The position numbers were made by a program, and so were the translations under genes. Shown here piece by piece: positions 17,784 through 27,865 of a stretch of 64,000 nucleotides of DNA. Under the pieces are notes generated by a model. The model was not told the origin of the DNA and searched no databases. It was given only the letters and a program-made list of their open reading frames with translations. How positions within the stretch are numbered: the first letter of the stretch is position 1; each line of letters begins with the position of its first letter. Source of the stretch: Mucilaginibacter sp. (GTDB lineage Bacteria > Bacteroidota > Bacteroidia > Sphingobacteriales > Sphingobacteriaceae). Where the stretch lies: contig JARLHA010000041.1 of assembly GCA_031292485.1 (NCBI GenBank), forward strand, positions 1 to 64,000, read 5' to 3'.

Positions 17784-17923
17784 ACACGAATGTTCACGAA
17801 TAAGTTCGAATATTCACGAATTGAATTGCACGAATAGGAGCGAATTTTCACGGATTTAGTTGGGCAAAACTGATAATGAATCAGATTTGTGCTGATTCGA
17901 ATGCATTCGTAAAAATTCGTGTC
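17783..17923. repeat. CACGAAT-rich inverted repeat between glnN and a ClC gene
   Basis: GACACGAATGTTCACGAA (17783-17800) is nearly the reverse complement of TTCGTAAAAATTCGTGTC (17906-17923). Between them are further scattered copies of CACGAAT and AGCGAAT. The element fills the whole gap between two convergent genes, and its first base is the last base of the glnN stop codon. It may serve as a bidirectional terminator, or be a small mobile or amplified repeat. Confidence 0.6.
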
Positions 17924-17926
17924 AAC

Positions 17927-19300
17927 TCAATTCACCTGCTCAGTTAAGGCTGTTTTATCTGTAGTATTAAGATCTCTTATGTATTGAACTTTTAAGCGGG
18001 AATAAAGTGATTCTTTATCTATGATGAGCGAAACCAAACTCGCGATCATACCTGCCAGAATTAGATGAAATATCACAGTGTGCCGGTTGGTCATTTCGAG
18101 TACGAGAATCACGGATGTAAAAGGTGAGCGGGTAACACCCGTTAAAAAGCCGACCATCCCTGATAGAATAAGCATATTGGTATCGATATCAGAAACCTTG
18201 AACCAACTTGCTACTAATGAACCTACACTAGCACCCGCGCTAAGAGCAGGCGCAAAAATGCCGCCTGCCGCACCTGTTGTAAACGACAATAACGACCCGA
18301 TAAACCGCAAACATGGGGTATACCAGGCAACATACTTATCTGACGTAAACAACGTTTTCTCCATAATATCCTTTCCGGAGCCTAAAACATCCCTGCTCAC
18401 AAAAACCGCCAAAAAAACCATTATAAACGCACAACAACACAGGTAAACCACATGATAGTATTTAAATTTAAAGCTGGCTTTCCATTTAAATATAAGCAAA
18501 ATAACTTTCCCGATACCGCTCCCTAAAAGGCCCGCAATAACTGCAACAAAGGCCACGCCAAAAAATATAGTCGACGAAAGACCGTCAAGTTTAGGGTAGC
18601 CAAGATATAAATACGGACCTAAAAGTGCCTGCGCTGTTAAACCAGCAATAATTACTGAGGAGAATATCGCAGTCTTATAATAACTGAAATGCTTTTTGGT
18701 TAACTCTTCAATTGCAAAAACAATACCACCGAGCGGCGTATTAAATGTGGCAGCCAAACCGGCGGCCGCACCGGTAACAATCATATTCTGCTTGGCAATT
18801 TTAGGCCACCATTTTGGTAAAATTTGATATACAATTTTGTAAATAGACGCTGAAAGCTGAATGGTGGGACCTTCTCTGCCTATTGCACCTCCGCCAATAC
18901 CCATTATAAGGCTTGATAATACTTTTACAATGACGATACGGGCGCTTAACAACTTATCAACCATAGCATTTGTTTTGGGAGACGACAGTTCAATAGCGGC
19001 CATTACCTGCGGGATACCACTACCACGGGAATAGGGTGCATATCGTTGCACAAGATACCAGGCCAAAACAAAACAAACCGGCGAGAGAATAAAAAGCAGC
19101 CATGCATGATAGTGAAACACAATTGATGTAATATCCTCAGCCAATATAAACAGCTTGGTATATAAAACTGCAATAAGCCCAGTCATAATTGAAGCCGCCC
19201 AAAAAGGGATTGCCTGAAGTACATTTTTTTTTAGATTTTCATTACGAATATTATCAAATAATCGTTTCAGGTGCCGCCTTAGCCAGAATACAAATGTCAT
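17927..19300 (-). CDS. ClC-family chloride channel or antiporter (GSGIP/GREGP type)
   Basis: ClC proteins are dimeric membrane proteins that move chloride, often coupled to protons. This 457-residue protein carries the three anion-site motifs: GSGIPQVMAAIE, GREGPTIQLSAS with the gating Glu, and GGIFAPALSAGAS. About a dozen or more hydrophobic segments are present and there is no C-terminal CBS pair. Retained GREGP is consistent with an ion-coupled mechanism. It is followed, on the same strand, by a second and distinct ClC gene at 19532, with a 231-base gap. Confidence 0.9.
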   Translation of the reverse strand: MTFVFWLRRHLKRLFDNIRNENLKKNVLQAIPFWAASIMTGLIAVLYTKLFILAEDITSIVFHYHAWLLFILSPVCFVLAWYLVQRYAPYSRGSGIPQVMAAIELSSPKTNAMVDKLLSARIVIVKVLSSLIMGIGGGAIGREGPTIQLSASIYKIVYQILPKWWPKIAKQNMIVTGAAAGLAATFNTPLGGIVFAIEELTKKHFSYYKTAIFSSVIIAGLTAQALLGPYLYLGYPKLDGLSSTIFFGVAFVAVIAGLLGSGIGKVILLIFKWKASFKFKYYHVVYLCCCAFIMVFLAVFVSRDVLGSGKDIMEKTLFTSDKYVAWYTPCLRFIGSLLSFTTGAAGGIFAPALSAGASVGSLVASWFKVSDIDTNMLILSGMVGFLTGVTRSPFTSVILVLEMTNRHTVIFHLILAGMIASLVSLIIDKESLYSRLKVQYIRDLNTTDKTALTEQVN

Positions 19301-19531
19301 TAGTATTAAAACCCCTTTTTTATTAAAATTGATGTGGGTTTGAGGGCTTAAAGCAAATATATAAAAGTACGGGGCATAAAAACGAGGTTTTGTTTATTTT
19401 AACGCAATGCCCGGTGTATTGCACTTTGGCTTTATTCTACATAAATTAAAGGGCCGGTTTTTTCTGCCAAAGATAAATCACTGCCGATTTGGTGAAAAAG
19501 CATAGTTAATTTGTGACGAAAGCCTTTTATA

Positions 19532-21313
19532 TCAGATATGGGCGAATAAATCCGATTCTTTGTTTTGTTTTATGAAAACCTCCCTGTATTTTGCAAGCAA
19601 AGCTGATTTAGATATAAAACCCACGAACCGTTCACCATCAACTACGGGTAATTGCCAGGCATCTGTCGCGTCAAAGGCCTCCATAACGCTGCTTACAGGT
19701 TCATCATAATCAACAACTGCGGGCGGTAATGCCATAATTTCCTCAACGATAATATCATCAATTTCCTGGTCAAATAATTGTTTGCGAATCTGATCAATCC
19801 AAACAACCCCATCCAACGATCCATCTTTGTTGACAACCGGGAATATATTGGCGTTGGTAGTTGCTAAAAGCTTATAAAAGTCCCTCAATGGCATTTCCTT
19901 GCTAATCGGTGTAAAGTTTTTATTGATAACAGATTCAAGCTTTATGGCATTTAGCATGTTATGGTCCTGGTCGGGATTAATATTCTTTTCGTGGATCAAA
20001 TCGTGCCAGTACATATTATGCGGATTGTATAAGCGCGAAATAATATAAGATATAGCGGATACGATCATTAAGGGAATAAAAAGCACATACCCGCCGGTTA
20101 TTTCGGCTATCAAAAATATGGCTGTCAAAGGCGCATGCATCACCCCGCTTAGTGCCCCAGCCATGCCGACAGCTATAAAATTGCTTACACTTAAATGAAC
20201 CCATCCTAATTGGTTAACGGTAAAAGCCACAAACAAACCTAAAAACGCCCCGGTAAACATGGTCGGCGCAAAAGTACCGCCATTACCGCCAGAGCCGATC
20301 GTTATCCCGGCAGCTATTATTTTCATAAAAACAAGCGAGGCTATAAATACGATCATTAACCACGGATCCGAAAGCCAGGGGCCAAAATAGCTTTCGGTTT
20401 TTAAAGCGTTGATATTACCATTTAAAATATCCTGCAGATAATGATAACCCTCGCCAAAAAGAGGGGGAAATACGATTATGATGAGTCCTAATAGCAGACC
20501 GCCGGTCAGCGCCCTTACATACCGGTTCTCTTTCACTAAAATCCCTTTTTCAAGTTTACCTGCTACCTTGGCAATATAAACAGATATATACCCGCTGAAA
20601 ACTCCTAATAAAATATAAAACGGTAAAGCATTAAGTACCCAGCCTTCGGTTACCAAATGAAATAGTTGTCCCGAGTATAAAAGTTTTGAAACAACTACCC
20701 CTGTTGCTGATGCTATTAATAAGGGTATAAATGTCGGTATCGTAATCCCGCCTATTATGATTTCGAGGGAAAACAACACCCCGGCTATAGGGCTATTAAA
20801 AACGGCGGCGATACCTGCCGATGCGCCTGCGGCAATTAATACAGTTTTTTCGTAAGGGCTCAAATTAAAAAACTTGCCTGTATTTGAGCCGATGGCTGCA
20901 CCTGTGCATACAATCGGGGCTTCAAGACCCGCCGAGCCACCAAACCCGACGGTTAATGAACTTGTTATAAGATGTGAATAAATATTATTGAATTTGATAT
21001 TCGACCGGTTCTTTTTAATGTTTACAAGAATATTTCCTATTCCCTTTTGTATTTTATCACGATTAATAAAATGCTGATAAGCTACGGTTAAAAAAATACC
21101 AAATGCTGGCAAAAACACATAGATGATATGGTAAGGCAGGTGTGCGGATATATTCCGGCTAAGCGTCTCCATCAGCCTTACCAGAAATTTCAGGGCAATG
21201 GCTGCCAATCCGCCAAAAAAGCCAACAAATACGCTGCAATAAATCAAAAAGTTCCGTTGGCTGTTTTGCCGCATTCGCCACCGGGTAATTTTATAAGAAA
21301 GGGATTTAACCAT
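19532..21313 (-). CDS. ClC-family chloride channel with CBS domains
   Basis: The 593-residue protein has a ClC core (about residues 20-430) and two C-terminal CBS domains (about 455-580), which usually bind adenine nucleotides and regulate transport. GGSAGLEAPIVCTGAAIG replaces GREGP; the Glu is retained but the flanking Arg is replaced by Leu. GSGGNGGTFAPTMFTGA is the third anion motif. Its first motif (QKGIGNILVN) differs strongly from GSGIP. The two tandem ClC genes are therefore not recent copies and probably differ in selectivity or control. Confidence 0.88.
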   Translation of the reverse strand: MVKSLSYKITRWRMRQNSQRNFLIYCSVFVGFFGGLAAIALKFLVRLMETLSRNISAHLPYHIIYVFLPAFGIFLTVAYQHFINRDKIQKGIGNILVNIKKNRSNIKFNNIYSHLITSSLTVGFGGSAGLEAPIVCTGAAIGSNTGKFFNLSPYEKTVLIAAGASAGIAAVFNSPIAGVLFSLEIIIGGITIPTFIPLLIASATGVVVSKLLYSGQLFHLVTEGWVLNALPFYILLGVFSGYISVYIAKVAGKLEKGILVKENRYVRALTGGLLLGLIIIVFPPLFGEGYHYLQDILNGNINALKTESYFGPWLSDPWLMIVFIASLVFMKIIAAGITIGSGGNGGTFAPTMFTGAFLGLFVAFTVNQLGWVHLSVSNFIAVGMAGALSGVMHAPLTAIFLIAEITGGYVLFIPLMIVSAISYIISRLYNPHNMYWHDLIHEKNINPDQDHNMLNAIKLESVINKNFTPISKEMPLRDFYKLLATTNANIFPVVNKDGSLDGVVWIDQIRKQLFDQEIDDIIVEEIMALPPAVVDYDEPVSSVMEAFDATDAWQLPVVDGERFVGFISKSALLAKYREVFIKQNKESDLFAHI

Positions 21314-21375
21314 TTTGTAAGATAATCAATTCAAGGATTTTTCAGTGTAAAAGCTATTATGCCGTATATTTGTCC

Positions 21376-22557
21376 ATGATTTCTTCGCAAAGATATGATC
21401 TTCGTGGTGTATCCGCATCAAAAGATGATGTGCATAATGCCATAAAAAACATCGATAAAGGGATTTTTCCAAAAGCTTTCTGCAAAATAGTACCCGATAT
21501 ATTAACAAACGACCCGCTTTACTGCAATATTATGCACGCTGACGGCGCCGGAACAAAGTCATCGCTTGCCTATACTTACTGGAAAGAAACCGGCGATATA
21601 TCTGTATGGCGCGGCATTGCCCAGGACGCTATTATTATGAATACTGACGACCTGCTTTGCGTTGGCGCTGTTGATAATATCCTTTTATCATCAACCATTG
21701 GCCGGAACAAAAGTTTGATACCGGGCGAAGTAATCTCTGCTATCATTAACGGGACAGAAGAGATTTTGGCGGAATTGAGAGATGCCGGGATCGGCATTTA
21801 CTCAACTGGTGGCGAAACAGCGGATGTTGGTGACCTGGTCCGGACCATTATTGTTGACTCAACAGTTACCTGCCGGATGAGGCGTGAGGATGTAATATCC
21901 AATCACCGGATACAACCGGGAGACGTTATCGTCGGCATGGCATCCTACGGGCAGGCTACATATGAAAAAGAATACAATGGCGGTATGGGCTCAAATGGTT
22001 TAACATCTGCAAGGCACGATGTATTTAACAAAACCATTGCTGAAAAATACCCCGAAAGTTATGACCCTGCCATCCCCTACGACCTTATATTTTCCGGATC
22101 AAAAAATCTTACTGATCAAATAGCCATTGGCAATGATCAGTTTGTTACCGCGGGCAAGCTGGTACTGTCGCCCACCCGTACCTATGCACCCATTATAAAA
22201 TCTATATTGGATGCACACAGGCAACAGATACACGGTATGGTGCATTGCAGCGGCGGCGCACAAACCAAGGTGCTTCATTTTGTAGATGATGTGCATATCA
22301 TCAAAAACAACCTGTTCCCTATTCCCCCGTTATTCAGGCTGATACAGGAAGAATCAAAAACAAGCTGGCAGGAGATGTACAAGGTATTTAATATGGGCCA
22401 CCGGATGGAATTATATGTACCTGAAGAAATTGCCGGCGAAATTATTAAGATCTCTGAAAGTTTCGGCGTTGAAGCGCAGGTGATTGGGCATGTTGAAAAA
22501 GCGGATAAAAAGCAGGTCACGATACGATCGGAAGCAGGCGAGTTTATTTATAATTGA
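21376..22557 (+). CDS. purM: PurM-type phosphoribosylformylglycinamidine cyclo-ligase
   Basis: AIR synthetase closes the imidazole ring of purines by converting FGAM to AIR. I use the ATG at 21376, giving 393 residues that start MISSQRYDLRGVSASKDDV; a TTG two codons earlier is possible. LYCNIMHADGAGTKSSLAY, AQDAIIMNTDDLLCVGAVD and STGGETADVGDLV are the ATP- and substrate-binding core of the Bacteroidetes-type enzyme, which is longer than E. coli PurM. TATATTTG at 21365-21372 matches the -7 consensus but is so close to the start that it may be chance. PurL is about 11 kb away. Confidence 0.9.
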   Translation: MISSQRYDLRGVSASKDDVHNAIKNIDKGIFPKAFCKIVPDILTNDPLYCNIMHADGAGTKSSLAYTYWKETGDISVWRGIAQDAIIMNTDDLLCVGAVDNILLSSTIGRNKSLIPGEVISAIINGTEEILAELRDAGIGIYSTGGETADVGDLVRTIIVDSTVTCRMRREDVISNHRIQPGDVIVGMASYGQATYEKEYNGGMGSNGLTSARHDVFNKTIAEKYPESYDPAIPYDLIFSGSKNLTDQIAIGNDQFVTAGKLVLSPTRTYAPIIKSILDAHRQQIHGMVHCSGGAQTKVLHFVDDVHIIKNNLFPIPPLFRLIQEESKTSWQEMYKVFNMGHRMELYVPEEIAGEIIKISESFGVEAQVIGHVEKADKKQVTIRSEAGEFIYN

Positions 22558-22562
22558 TTAAG

Positions 22563-22611
22563 CCTCAAACAAAAAATCCCGGCCATTGTGACCGGGATTT
22601 TTTGTTTGAGG
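22563..22611 (+). terminator. Bidirectional terminator between purM and the receptor gene
   Basis: A 20-base perfect stem runs from CCTCAAACAAAAAATCCCGG (22563-22582) to its reverse complement (22592-22611), with a nine-base loop. CCCGG at the tip and A/T runs at the base give a rho-independent terminator that works on both strands. Convergent gene ends at 22557 and 22618 fit this. Confidence 0.93.
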
Positions 22612-22617
22612 TAATTA

Positions 22618-25600
22618 TTAATTAAATATATACCTTATACCAACCTGCGCCTGGTAGCGTGACAATTGGCTGGTATCATAAATAAATGATTTTGTAACCG
22701 GTATCAGGTTATTTTTATCAAGATATGGGAACGAGTATTTTGCCTGCCCGGTTGCAGCATCAATACCCTGGTATTTCAGCACGGTTGTACTGCCGCTGTT
22801 AAAGCCATTGAAAGAGTCCTGGTAAAGGCCCCAATTTCTGTTGATCAGGTTAGCAAAGTTGATGATATCAACCGATACTTCAATCGTGTTTTTAACATTC
22901 CCGGATTTTACATAAAAATCCTGTGCCAAGTGCAGGTCGAGCCTGTGAAAGTAAGGCAATATTACACCGTTACGCTGTGCAAAGTGCCCCCTGTGCGAAT
23001 TCAAATAAGCATCCTGGTTGATAAAGTTATTTAGCTGGTTCCATATTTGAGCAGGAGTACGGGTATCACCATTAAAGTCAGGCACCAGTTCAATATCGCC
23101 CTTTGCTCTTGGAATCCACATCAGGTCGTTGGTAGCACCATCACCGTTAGGGTCGCCGCTTGTGATGTAAGAAATAGCACCATTGTTTGCCATTTCATAA
23201 ATCATACCAATAGTGGTGGTAGTGTTTCTGAAGAACTCTTTTTTATAAGAAGCAGAAGCGATGATGCGATTTGGCTGCACGTATGAGCTGTTAGAAAGAT
23301 TAGCTGCATTTGGATCGCCTGCAACCTGGCGGGAGCTCCAGATAGTGCTGGCCGTTGAGCCACCATCGTTCACATCCTCTGATCCGCTGTGGGTATAGGC
23401 CACGTTAAAGTAAAACCCGTTGGTGAAACTTTTTTGCAACTGACCGGTCACAAAGTACGAGTAGCCCTTATTGGTATTGGTCATGTAATATAAACCGGTA
23501 ATGGCCGGATTAGAAGCACTTGCTTTTGAGCCATTTTCAGGTGTTATATTTTTAGAAGTATATCTTATCTGTCCCTCAGGGCCAGCCAAGGTTGTATACC
23601 CGTCAGAAACAACTAAGTTTTCGTGATAGATAGCATTAATATCCTTGGTATAAGCGCCTTCAAGAGTTGCGATAACACCACCTGGTAAACGCTGGTCAAC
23701 AGCCAGGTTTGTTCTCCAGATCTTAGGGTATTTCAGATTAGGATTGGCTACGTCCAGTTCGTATGAACTATTCGCTGCTGCGCCAACAGGATGGTTGGCA
23801 TTAACGTTGGGGTTAAATATTAATTCGGCATTCTGAGCGGGAGTATTCGTTGCAGCTCCCTTTACGATTGTAGTCGACCCAAACAACAAGCCATTATTTG
23901 AAGCCTGATTGGAGATCCATACAAAAGGAACTGTACCGGCAAATAAACCTGTACCGCCGCGCACCTGGGTTTGTTTATCACCGCTTACGTCCCAATTAAA
24001 ACCAAAACGAGGAGAGATCTGCACCCTGTTTTTTGGTAATTTTGAAGGATCAACCTGGATGCCTTGTTGAAAAGTAAGAGAGCTTGCCACTGGATTTTGT
24101 GCAAGAGTTGTAGGGAATGCGTCATAGTCAGCCCTGACACCATAAGTTAAGGTTAAATTATCTGTTGCATGGTATTTATCCTGTGCATAAGCGCTGTAAA
24201 TCGAGGCTTTTATTTTTGCATACGGGAATGAACCGTCAGGCAAAGCAGAGTACCGAACGGTATATGCAGCAGCAGGTAAACCATTCAGGAAATCAGATGC
24301 AGAATTATAAGTATACAAGCCATTATAATCAGGCGCGAAACCATTTTTATAACTCTGAATCTGGTCGTTGGTACCGAAGGTAAATTCGTGCTTGCCTGAA
24401 AAGATGCTGAAATCGTCAGAGAATTGCGCGATATTGGTATATAAAAGATTACCGGCTGTATACAATTCAGAGCCGAAAGAAGTCATGGTTGCACTTGCGC
24501 CTGTAACAACATTACCTGACGCATCTGAAGTTCCGTTACCGATATCTACCAGCGGCAAGTTACCACCGCCTAAAAATGAACGAAAATCACGCAAGGCTGA
24601 ATACCCGGCTGTCAACCTGTTTGACATGGTGCTGCTGATACGGGTATCTAATTCGACGATGCCGATATTAAAGTTATTGTTGATACGGTAACCAGAACCG
24701 TAGAACGGTAAGGTCGTGATCCCCGGGGCACGGGTTGAACCATAGCCAACGCCGGCATTAACGATACCAGAATTACTTGCGGGGTGGTCGCCGTATGATT
24801 TCAGGTAGAAATATTTGGCACTTAAAGTATTGCTCTTATTGATGTTCCAGTCAATTTTAACTGTCGCTTTATCGCTGTAAGTATCGTAGTTGTAACCCTG
24901 GTACGGGCCGGTTTTATAGCCATAAGTATTAGCCAGGTAAGTTGAAAGTGAATTAAGTGTAGCTGCATCAGCCTGTGAAACGGTTGCACCGCTTACCCCT
25001 GGCGCACTTGCTACATAAGTAGTAGCAGGCTGGCTGATGCGTTCCTCTTCACCTGAAACAAAGAAGAATAATTTATTTTTGATGATAGGGCCACCCAGGC
25101 TGATACCTGTTTGCCTGTAGTTGAACGGTGTTATGGCTACGTTGGTAGGACCAGCCTCATATCCTGTTAACCAGGTACTACGTTTATAATCATATATTGT
25201 ACCTTTAAAGGTATTGGTACCTGATTTTACTACAGTATTGATACCCGCGCCGGTAAAGTTACCCTGGCGAACATCATAGGGTGCGATATCCACCTGGATC
25301 TGGTCAATCGCATCCAGTGAAATTGGTTGCGAGTTGGTTTGCCCACCCAATGTGCCGGAAAGTCCGAATGAGTTGTTAAACAGCGCACCATCAACTGTTA
25401 AGTTGTTGTACAAACTGCTGCGGCCGCCAAAACTCAAACCATTGGCTGACGGGGTAAGCTTTGTAAAATCACTTAATGAGCGGTTGATAGTTGGTAATGC
25501 TTCGATCTGCTGGCGGTTAATGGTTTCGCGCGCCCCGGTGCGTGATGAGTTGATCACTTTACCGCCGGCGCCGGTAATAACTACCTCTTTAAGCGAGGTG

Positions 25601-25941
25601 GTATTATCCTCCAGTTTGGCATCTGCCCTTTGTTCCTGCCCAATGTTGAGCGTGATGTCCTCAAGGATAAAATCCTTATAGCCGATAAAGGTTACTTTAA
25701 AGGTATAAGGCCCTCCAACTCTTAAGTTGGGTAAATTGAAACGACCGTCAGCACGTGTAATGGTCGAATACACGGTTCCGGTAGGAATGTGCGTTACGGA
25801 AACCGTTGCACCGGGTATGGGGCCCTTGCTGTCGGTAACGGTACCGTTCATGCTGGCCGTGGTTACGCCCTGGGCCGATACGTTCATATTTATGAAAAAC
25901 GTGAGCCCCATAATTAAAAATAAAAGTAAATACTTCCTCAT
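22618..25941 (-). CDS. TonB-dependent receptor, Oar-like
   Basis: An outer-membrane active-transport receptor of 1107 residues. It has a signal peptide (about 1-24), a carboxypeptidase-regulatory-like beta domain (about 27-110), a plug (about 120-225) with EVVITGAGG, and a long beta barrel. The N-terminal domain is typical of Bacteroidetes. Barrel segments such as LKYPKIWRTNLAVDQRLPGG and PNRIIASASYKKEF resemble the Oar group. No SusD partner gene follows, so it is not a typical SusCD glycan system. Substrate cannot be read from sequence; TonB at 10453 is a plausible energy source. Confidence 0.9.
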   Translation of the reverse strand: MRKYLLLFLIMGLTFFINMNVSAQGVTTASMNGTVTDSKGPIPGATVSVTHIPTGTVYSTITRADGRFNLPNLRVGGPYTFKVTFIGYKDFILEDITLNIGQEQRADAKLEDNTTSLKEVVITGAGGKVINSSRTGARETINRQQIEALPTINRSLSDFTKLTPSANGLSFGGRSSLYNNLTVDGALFNNSFGLSGTLGGQTNSQPISLDAIDQIQVDIAPYDVRQGNFTGAGINTVVKSGTNTFKGTIYDYKRSTWLTGYEAGPTNVAITPFNYRQTGISLGGPIIKNKLFFFVSGEEERISQPATTYVASAPGVSGATVSQADAATLNSLSTYLANTYGYKTGPYQGYNYDTYSDKATVKIDWNINKSNTLSAKYFYLKSYGDHPASNSGIVNAGVGYGSTRAPGITTLPFYGSGYRINNNFNIGIVELDTRISSTMSNRLTAGYSALRDFRSFLGGGNLPLVDIGNGTSDASGNVVTGASATMTSFGSELYTAGNLLYTNIAQFSDDFSIFSGKHEFTFGTNDQIQSYKNGFAPDYNGLYTYNSASDFLNGLPAAAYTVRYSALPDGSFPYAKIKASIYSAYAQDKYHATDNLTLTYGVRADYDAFPTTLAQNPVASSLTFQQGIQVDPSKLPKNRVQISPRFGFNWDVSGDKQTQVRGGTGLFAGTVPFVWISNQASNNGLLFGSTTIVKGAATNTPAQNAELIFNPNVNANHPVGAAANSSYELDVANPNLKYPKIWRTNLAVDQRLPGGVIATLEGAYTKDINAIYHENLVVSDGYTTLAGPEGQIRYTSKNITPENGSKASASNPAITGLYYMTNTNKGYSYFVTGQLQKSFTNGFYFNVAYTHSGSEDVNDGGSTASTIWSSRQVAGDPNAANLSNSSYVQPNRIIASASYKKEFFRNTTTTIGMIYEMANNGAISYITSGDPNGDGATNDLMWIPRAKGDIELVPDFNGDTRTPAQIWNQLNNFINQDAYLNSHRGHFAQRNGVILPYFHRLDLHLAQDFYVKSGNVKNTIEVSVDIINFANLINRNWGLYQDSFNGFNSGSTTVLKYQGIDAATGQAKYSFPYLDKNNLIPVTKSFIYDTSQLSRYQAQVGIRYIFN

Positions 25942-26392
25942 AGAATGCTTTTTAAGTGAAACCTTTAATAGATGAGTAATTTTGGCACAAAGATATGGAA
26001 GGCAACTATTACATATGTTAAGCTATTGTTAATAATTATTATCTTTTTTTCAACAGTTAGTAATAATTACACTATTATTACGAACGAATGTTAATAATTT
26101 ATGTGAATTTCGTAAATTTACTCTTACTTAACTTTGTATCTTCCGGGGTAAATCACAAACACAATAAGCATCATTAATGATCACTTGTTAATTTTCTGAT
26201 TTGGTACCTTTTACTTAGCTTTGAGGCCGTGTTCAAATCTTAATTTATCATCATTGGTGAACCAAAATGTTTGATCGCCGTTAAAGTACCTTGTTAAATA
26301 TTCATAACAGGCCTTAAATATCAAAAAGCATTTAAGCGCCGTTGGATTAAAATTCAGCATATCAGTAAATAAAAAATAATATCACCATAAAT
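25942..26392. other. Divergent intergenic region between the receptor and lpdA genes
   Basis: About 450 bases with no gene. It is AT-rich, with stretches such as ATTATTACGAACGAATGTT and several TAnnTTTG matches: TATCTTTG on the minus strand (25995-25988), TAACTTTG (26129-26136) and TAGCTTTG (26216-26223) on the plus strand. Only the first is well placed for its gene. I see no riboswitch-like conserved hairpin and no large repeat. Confidence 0.5.
25988..25995 (-). promoter_or_regulatory. -7 element for the Oar-like receptor gene
   Basis: Read on the minus strand this is TATCTTTG, a match to TAnnTTTG about 46 bases before the ATG at 25941, giving a leader of about 40 bases. No consensus -33 is seen at the expected spacing. 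Confidence 0.4.
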
Positions 26393-27781
26393 ATGAACTA
26401 CGATTTAATTGTTATAGGTTCCGGTCCGGGCGGTTATGTAGCTGCTATCCGCGCTTCGCAGTTAGGCTTAAAAACTGCTATAGTTGAAAAAGAATCACTC
26501 GGCGGGATTTGCCTTAACTGGGGCTGTATTCCAACCAAAGCATTATTAAAAAGCGCAGAGGTTTTTGAATATATTAATCATGCTGCCGACTACGGTATAA
26601 AAGTGGGCAGCAGCGAAATTGATTTTGAATCGGTGATCAAAAGAAGCCGGAACGTAGCCGAAGGCATGAGCAAAGGCGTACAGTTTTTAATGCGGAAAAA
26701 CAAGATCGACGTGATCATGGGTTTCGGCAAACTGAAAGGAAAAGGCGCTGTTGAAGTTACAGCGGCCAGCGGCGAAAAAAAGGAATATACTGCAAAACAT
26801 ATCATTCTGGCAACAGGTGGCCGTTCGCGCGAATTGCCAAACCTTAAACAGGATGGCAAAAAAGTAATAGGTTATCGCCAGGCAATGGTTCTCCCCAAAA
26901 AACCAGCGTCAATGTTAGTTGTTGGCTCAGGCGCTATAGGTATTGAGTTTGCTTATTTTTATAATAGTATAGGCACCAATGTAACGGTAGTTGAGTATTT
27001 AGATAATATTGTTCCTTTGGAGGATGAAGAAGTGTCAAAACAAATGGCGCGCATCCTTAAAAAACAAGGCATCAATATCATGACCAGTTCAAATGTTGAA
27101 TCTGTCGACAGCAGCGGCGAGCTTTGCAAAGTACAGGTTAAAACAGCCACAGGCACGGAAATACTGGAAGCGGAGATCGTTTTATCAGCAGTAGGTATCT
27201 CAACCAATCTTGAAGGTATAGGCCTTGAAGAAGCCGGCATAAAAACCGACAAAGGGAAAGTATTGGTTGATGATTATTACCGTACCAATATTGAAGGCGT
27301 TTATGCCATCGGCGATATTGTTAAAGGACAAGCCCTTGCCCACGTAGCTTCGGCAGAGGGCATTACCTGTGTGGAGAAAATTGCCGGATTAAACCCTGAA
27401 CCGATCAATTACAACAATATCCCGGGCTGTACTTATTGTTCGCCGGAAATTGCTTCCGTTGGCTATACCGAAAAAGGCGCAAAAGAAGCCGGTTACGAAA
27501 TAAAAGTGGGTAAATTCCCTTATTCGGCTTCGGGCAAGGCAAGTGCGGCAGGCGCTAAAGACGGTTTTGTAAAACTGATATTTGACGCCAAATACGGCGA
27601 ATTTTTAGGCGCCCACATGGTAGGACATAACGTTACCGAATTGATAGCGGAAGTAGTTACAGCGCGTAAGCTGGAAGCAACCGGGCACGAGATCATCAAA
27701 TCGATACATCCACACCCAACCATGAGCGAAGCGGTGATGGAAGCTGCAGCAGACGCCTATGGCGAGGTGATACACCTTTAA
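26393..27781 (+). CDS. lpdA: Dihydrolipoyl dehydrogenase
   Basis: E3 of the 2-oxoacid dehydrogenase and glycine cleavage complexes; it reoxidises dihydrolipoamide using FAD and NAD+. The 462-residue protein has the FAD motif GSGPGGY (about 9-15), the redox-active disulfide in GGICLNWGCIPT (Cys40 and Cys45), the NAD-binding GSGAIGIEFAYFY, and the His441-Glu446 catalytic pair in HPHPTMSEA. All key residues are intact and length is normal. It stands alone here, without E1 or E2 genes. Confidence 0.95.
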   Translation: MNYDLIVIGSGPGGYVAAIRASQLGLKTAIVEKESLGGICLNWGCIPTKALLKSAEVFEYINHAADYGIKVGSSEIDFESVIKRSRNVAEGMSKGVQFLMRKNKIDVIMGFGKLKGKGAVEVTAASGEKKEYTAKHIILATGGRSRELPNLKQDGKKVIGYRQAMVLPKKPASMLVVGSGAIGIEFAYFYNSIGTNVTVVEYLDNIVPLEDEEVSKQMARILKKQGINIMTSSNVESVDSSGELCKVQVKTATGTEILEAEIVLSAVGISTNLEGIGLEEAGIKTDKGKVLVDDYYRTNIEGVYAIGDIVKGQALAHVASAEGITCVEKIAGLNPEPINYNNIPGCTYCSPEIASVGYTEKGAKEAGYEIKVGKFPYSASGKASAAGAKDGFVKLIFDAKYGEFLGAHMVGHNVTELIAEVVTARKLEATGHEIIKSIHPHPTMSEAVMEAAADAYGEVIHL

Positions 27782-27788
27782 GTTCAGG

Positions 27789-27865
27789 GTTGATGGTTCA
27801 TAGTTCATGGTAGCTGCGGATTTGGATACCGATAGATTTTTCGCTATGAACTATGAACCATCAAC
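27789..27865. repeat. TTCATAGTTCAT stem-loop between lpdA and the SpoU gene
   Basis: GTTGATGGTTCATAGTTCAT (27789-27808) is perfectly complemented by 27846-27865, with a 37-base loop. The right arm's last base is in the stop codon of the convergent methyltransferase gene. A similar TTCATGGATCATAGTTCATGG sequence occurs at 43973-43993, so this is a repeat family that can also serve as a convergent terminator. Confidence 0.7.
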
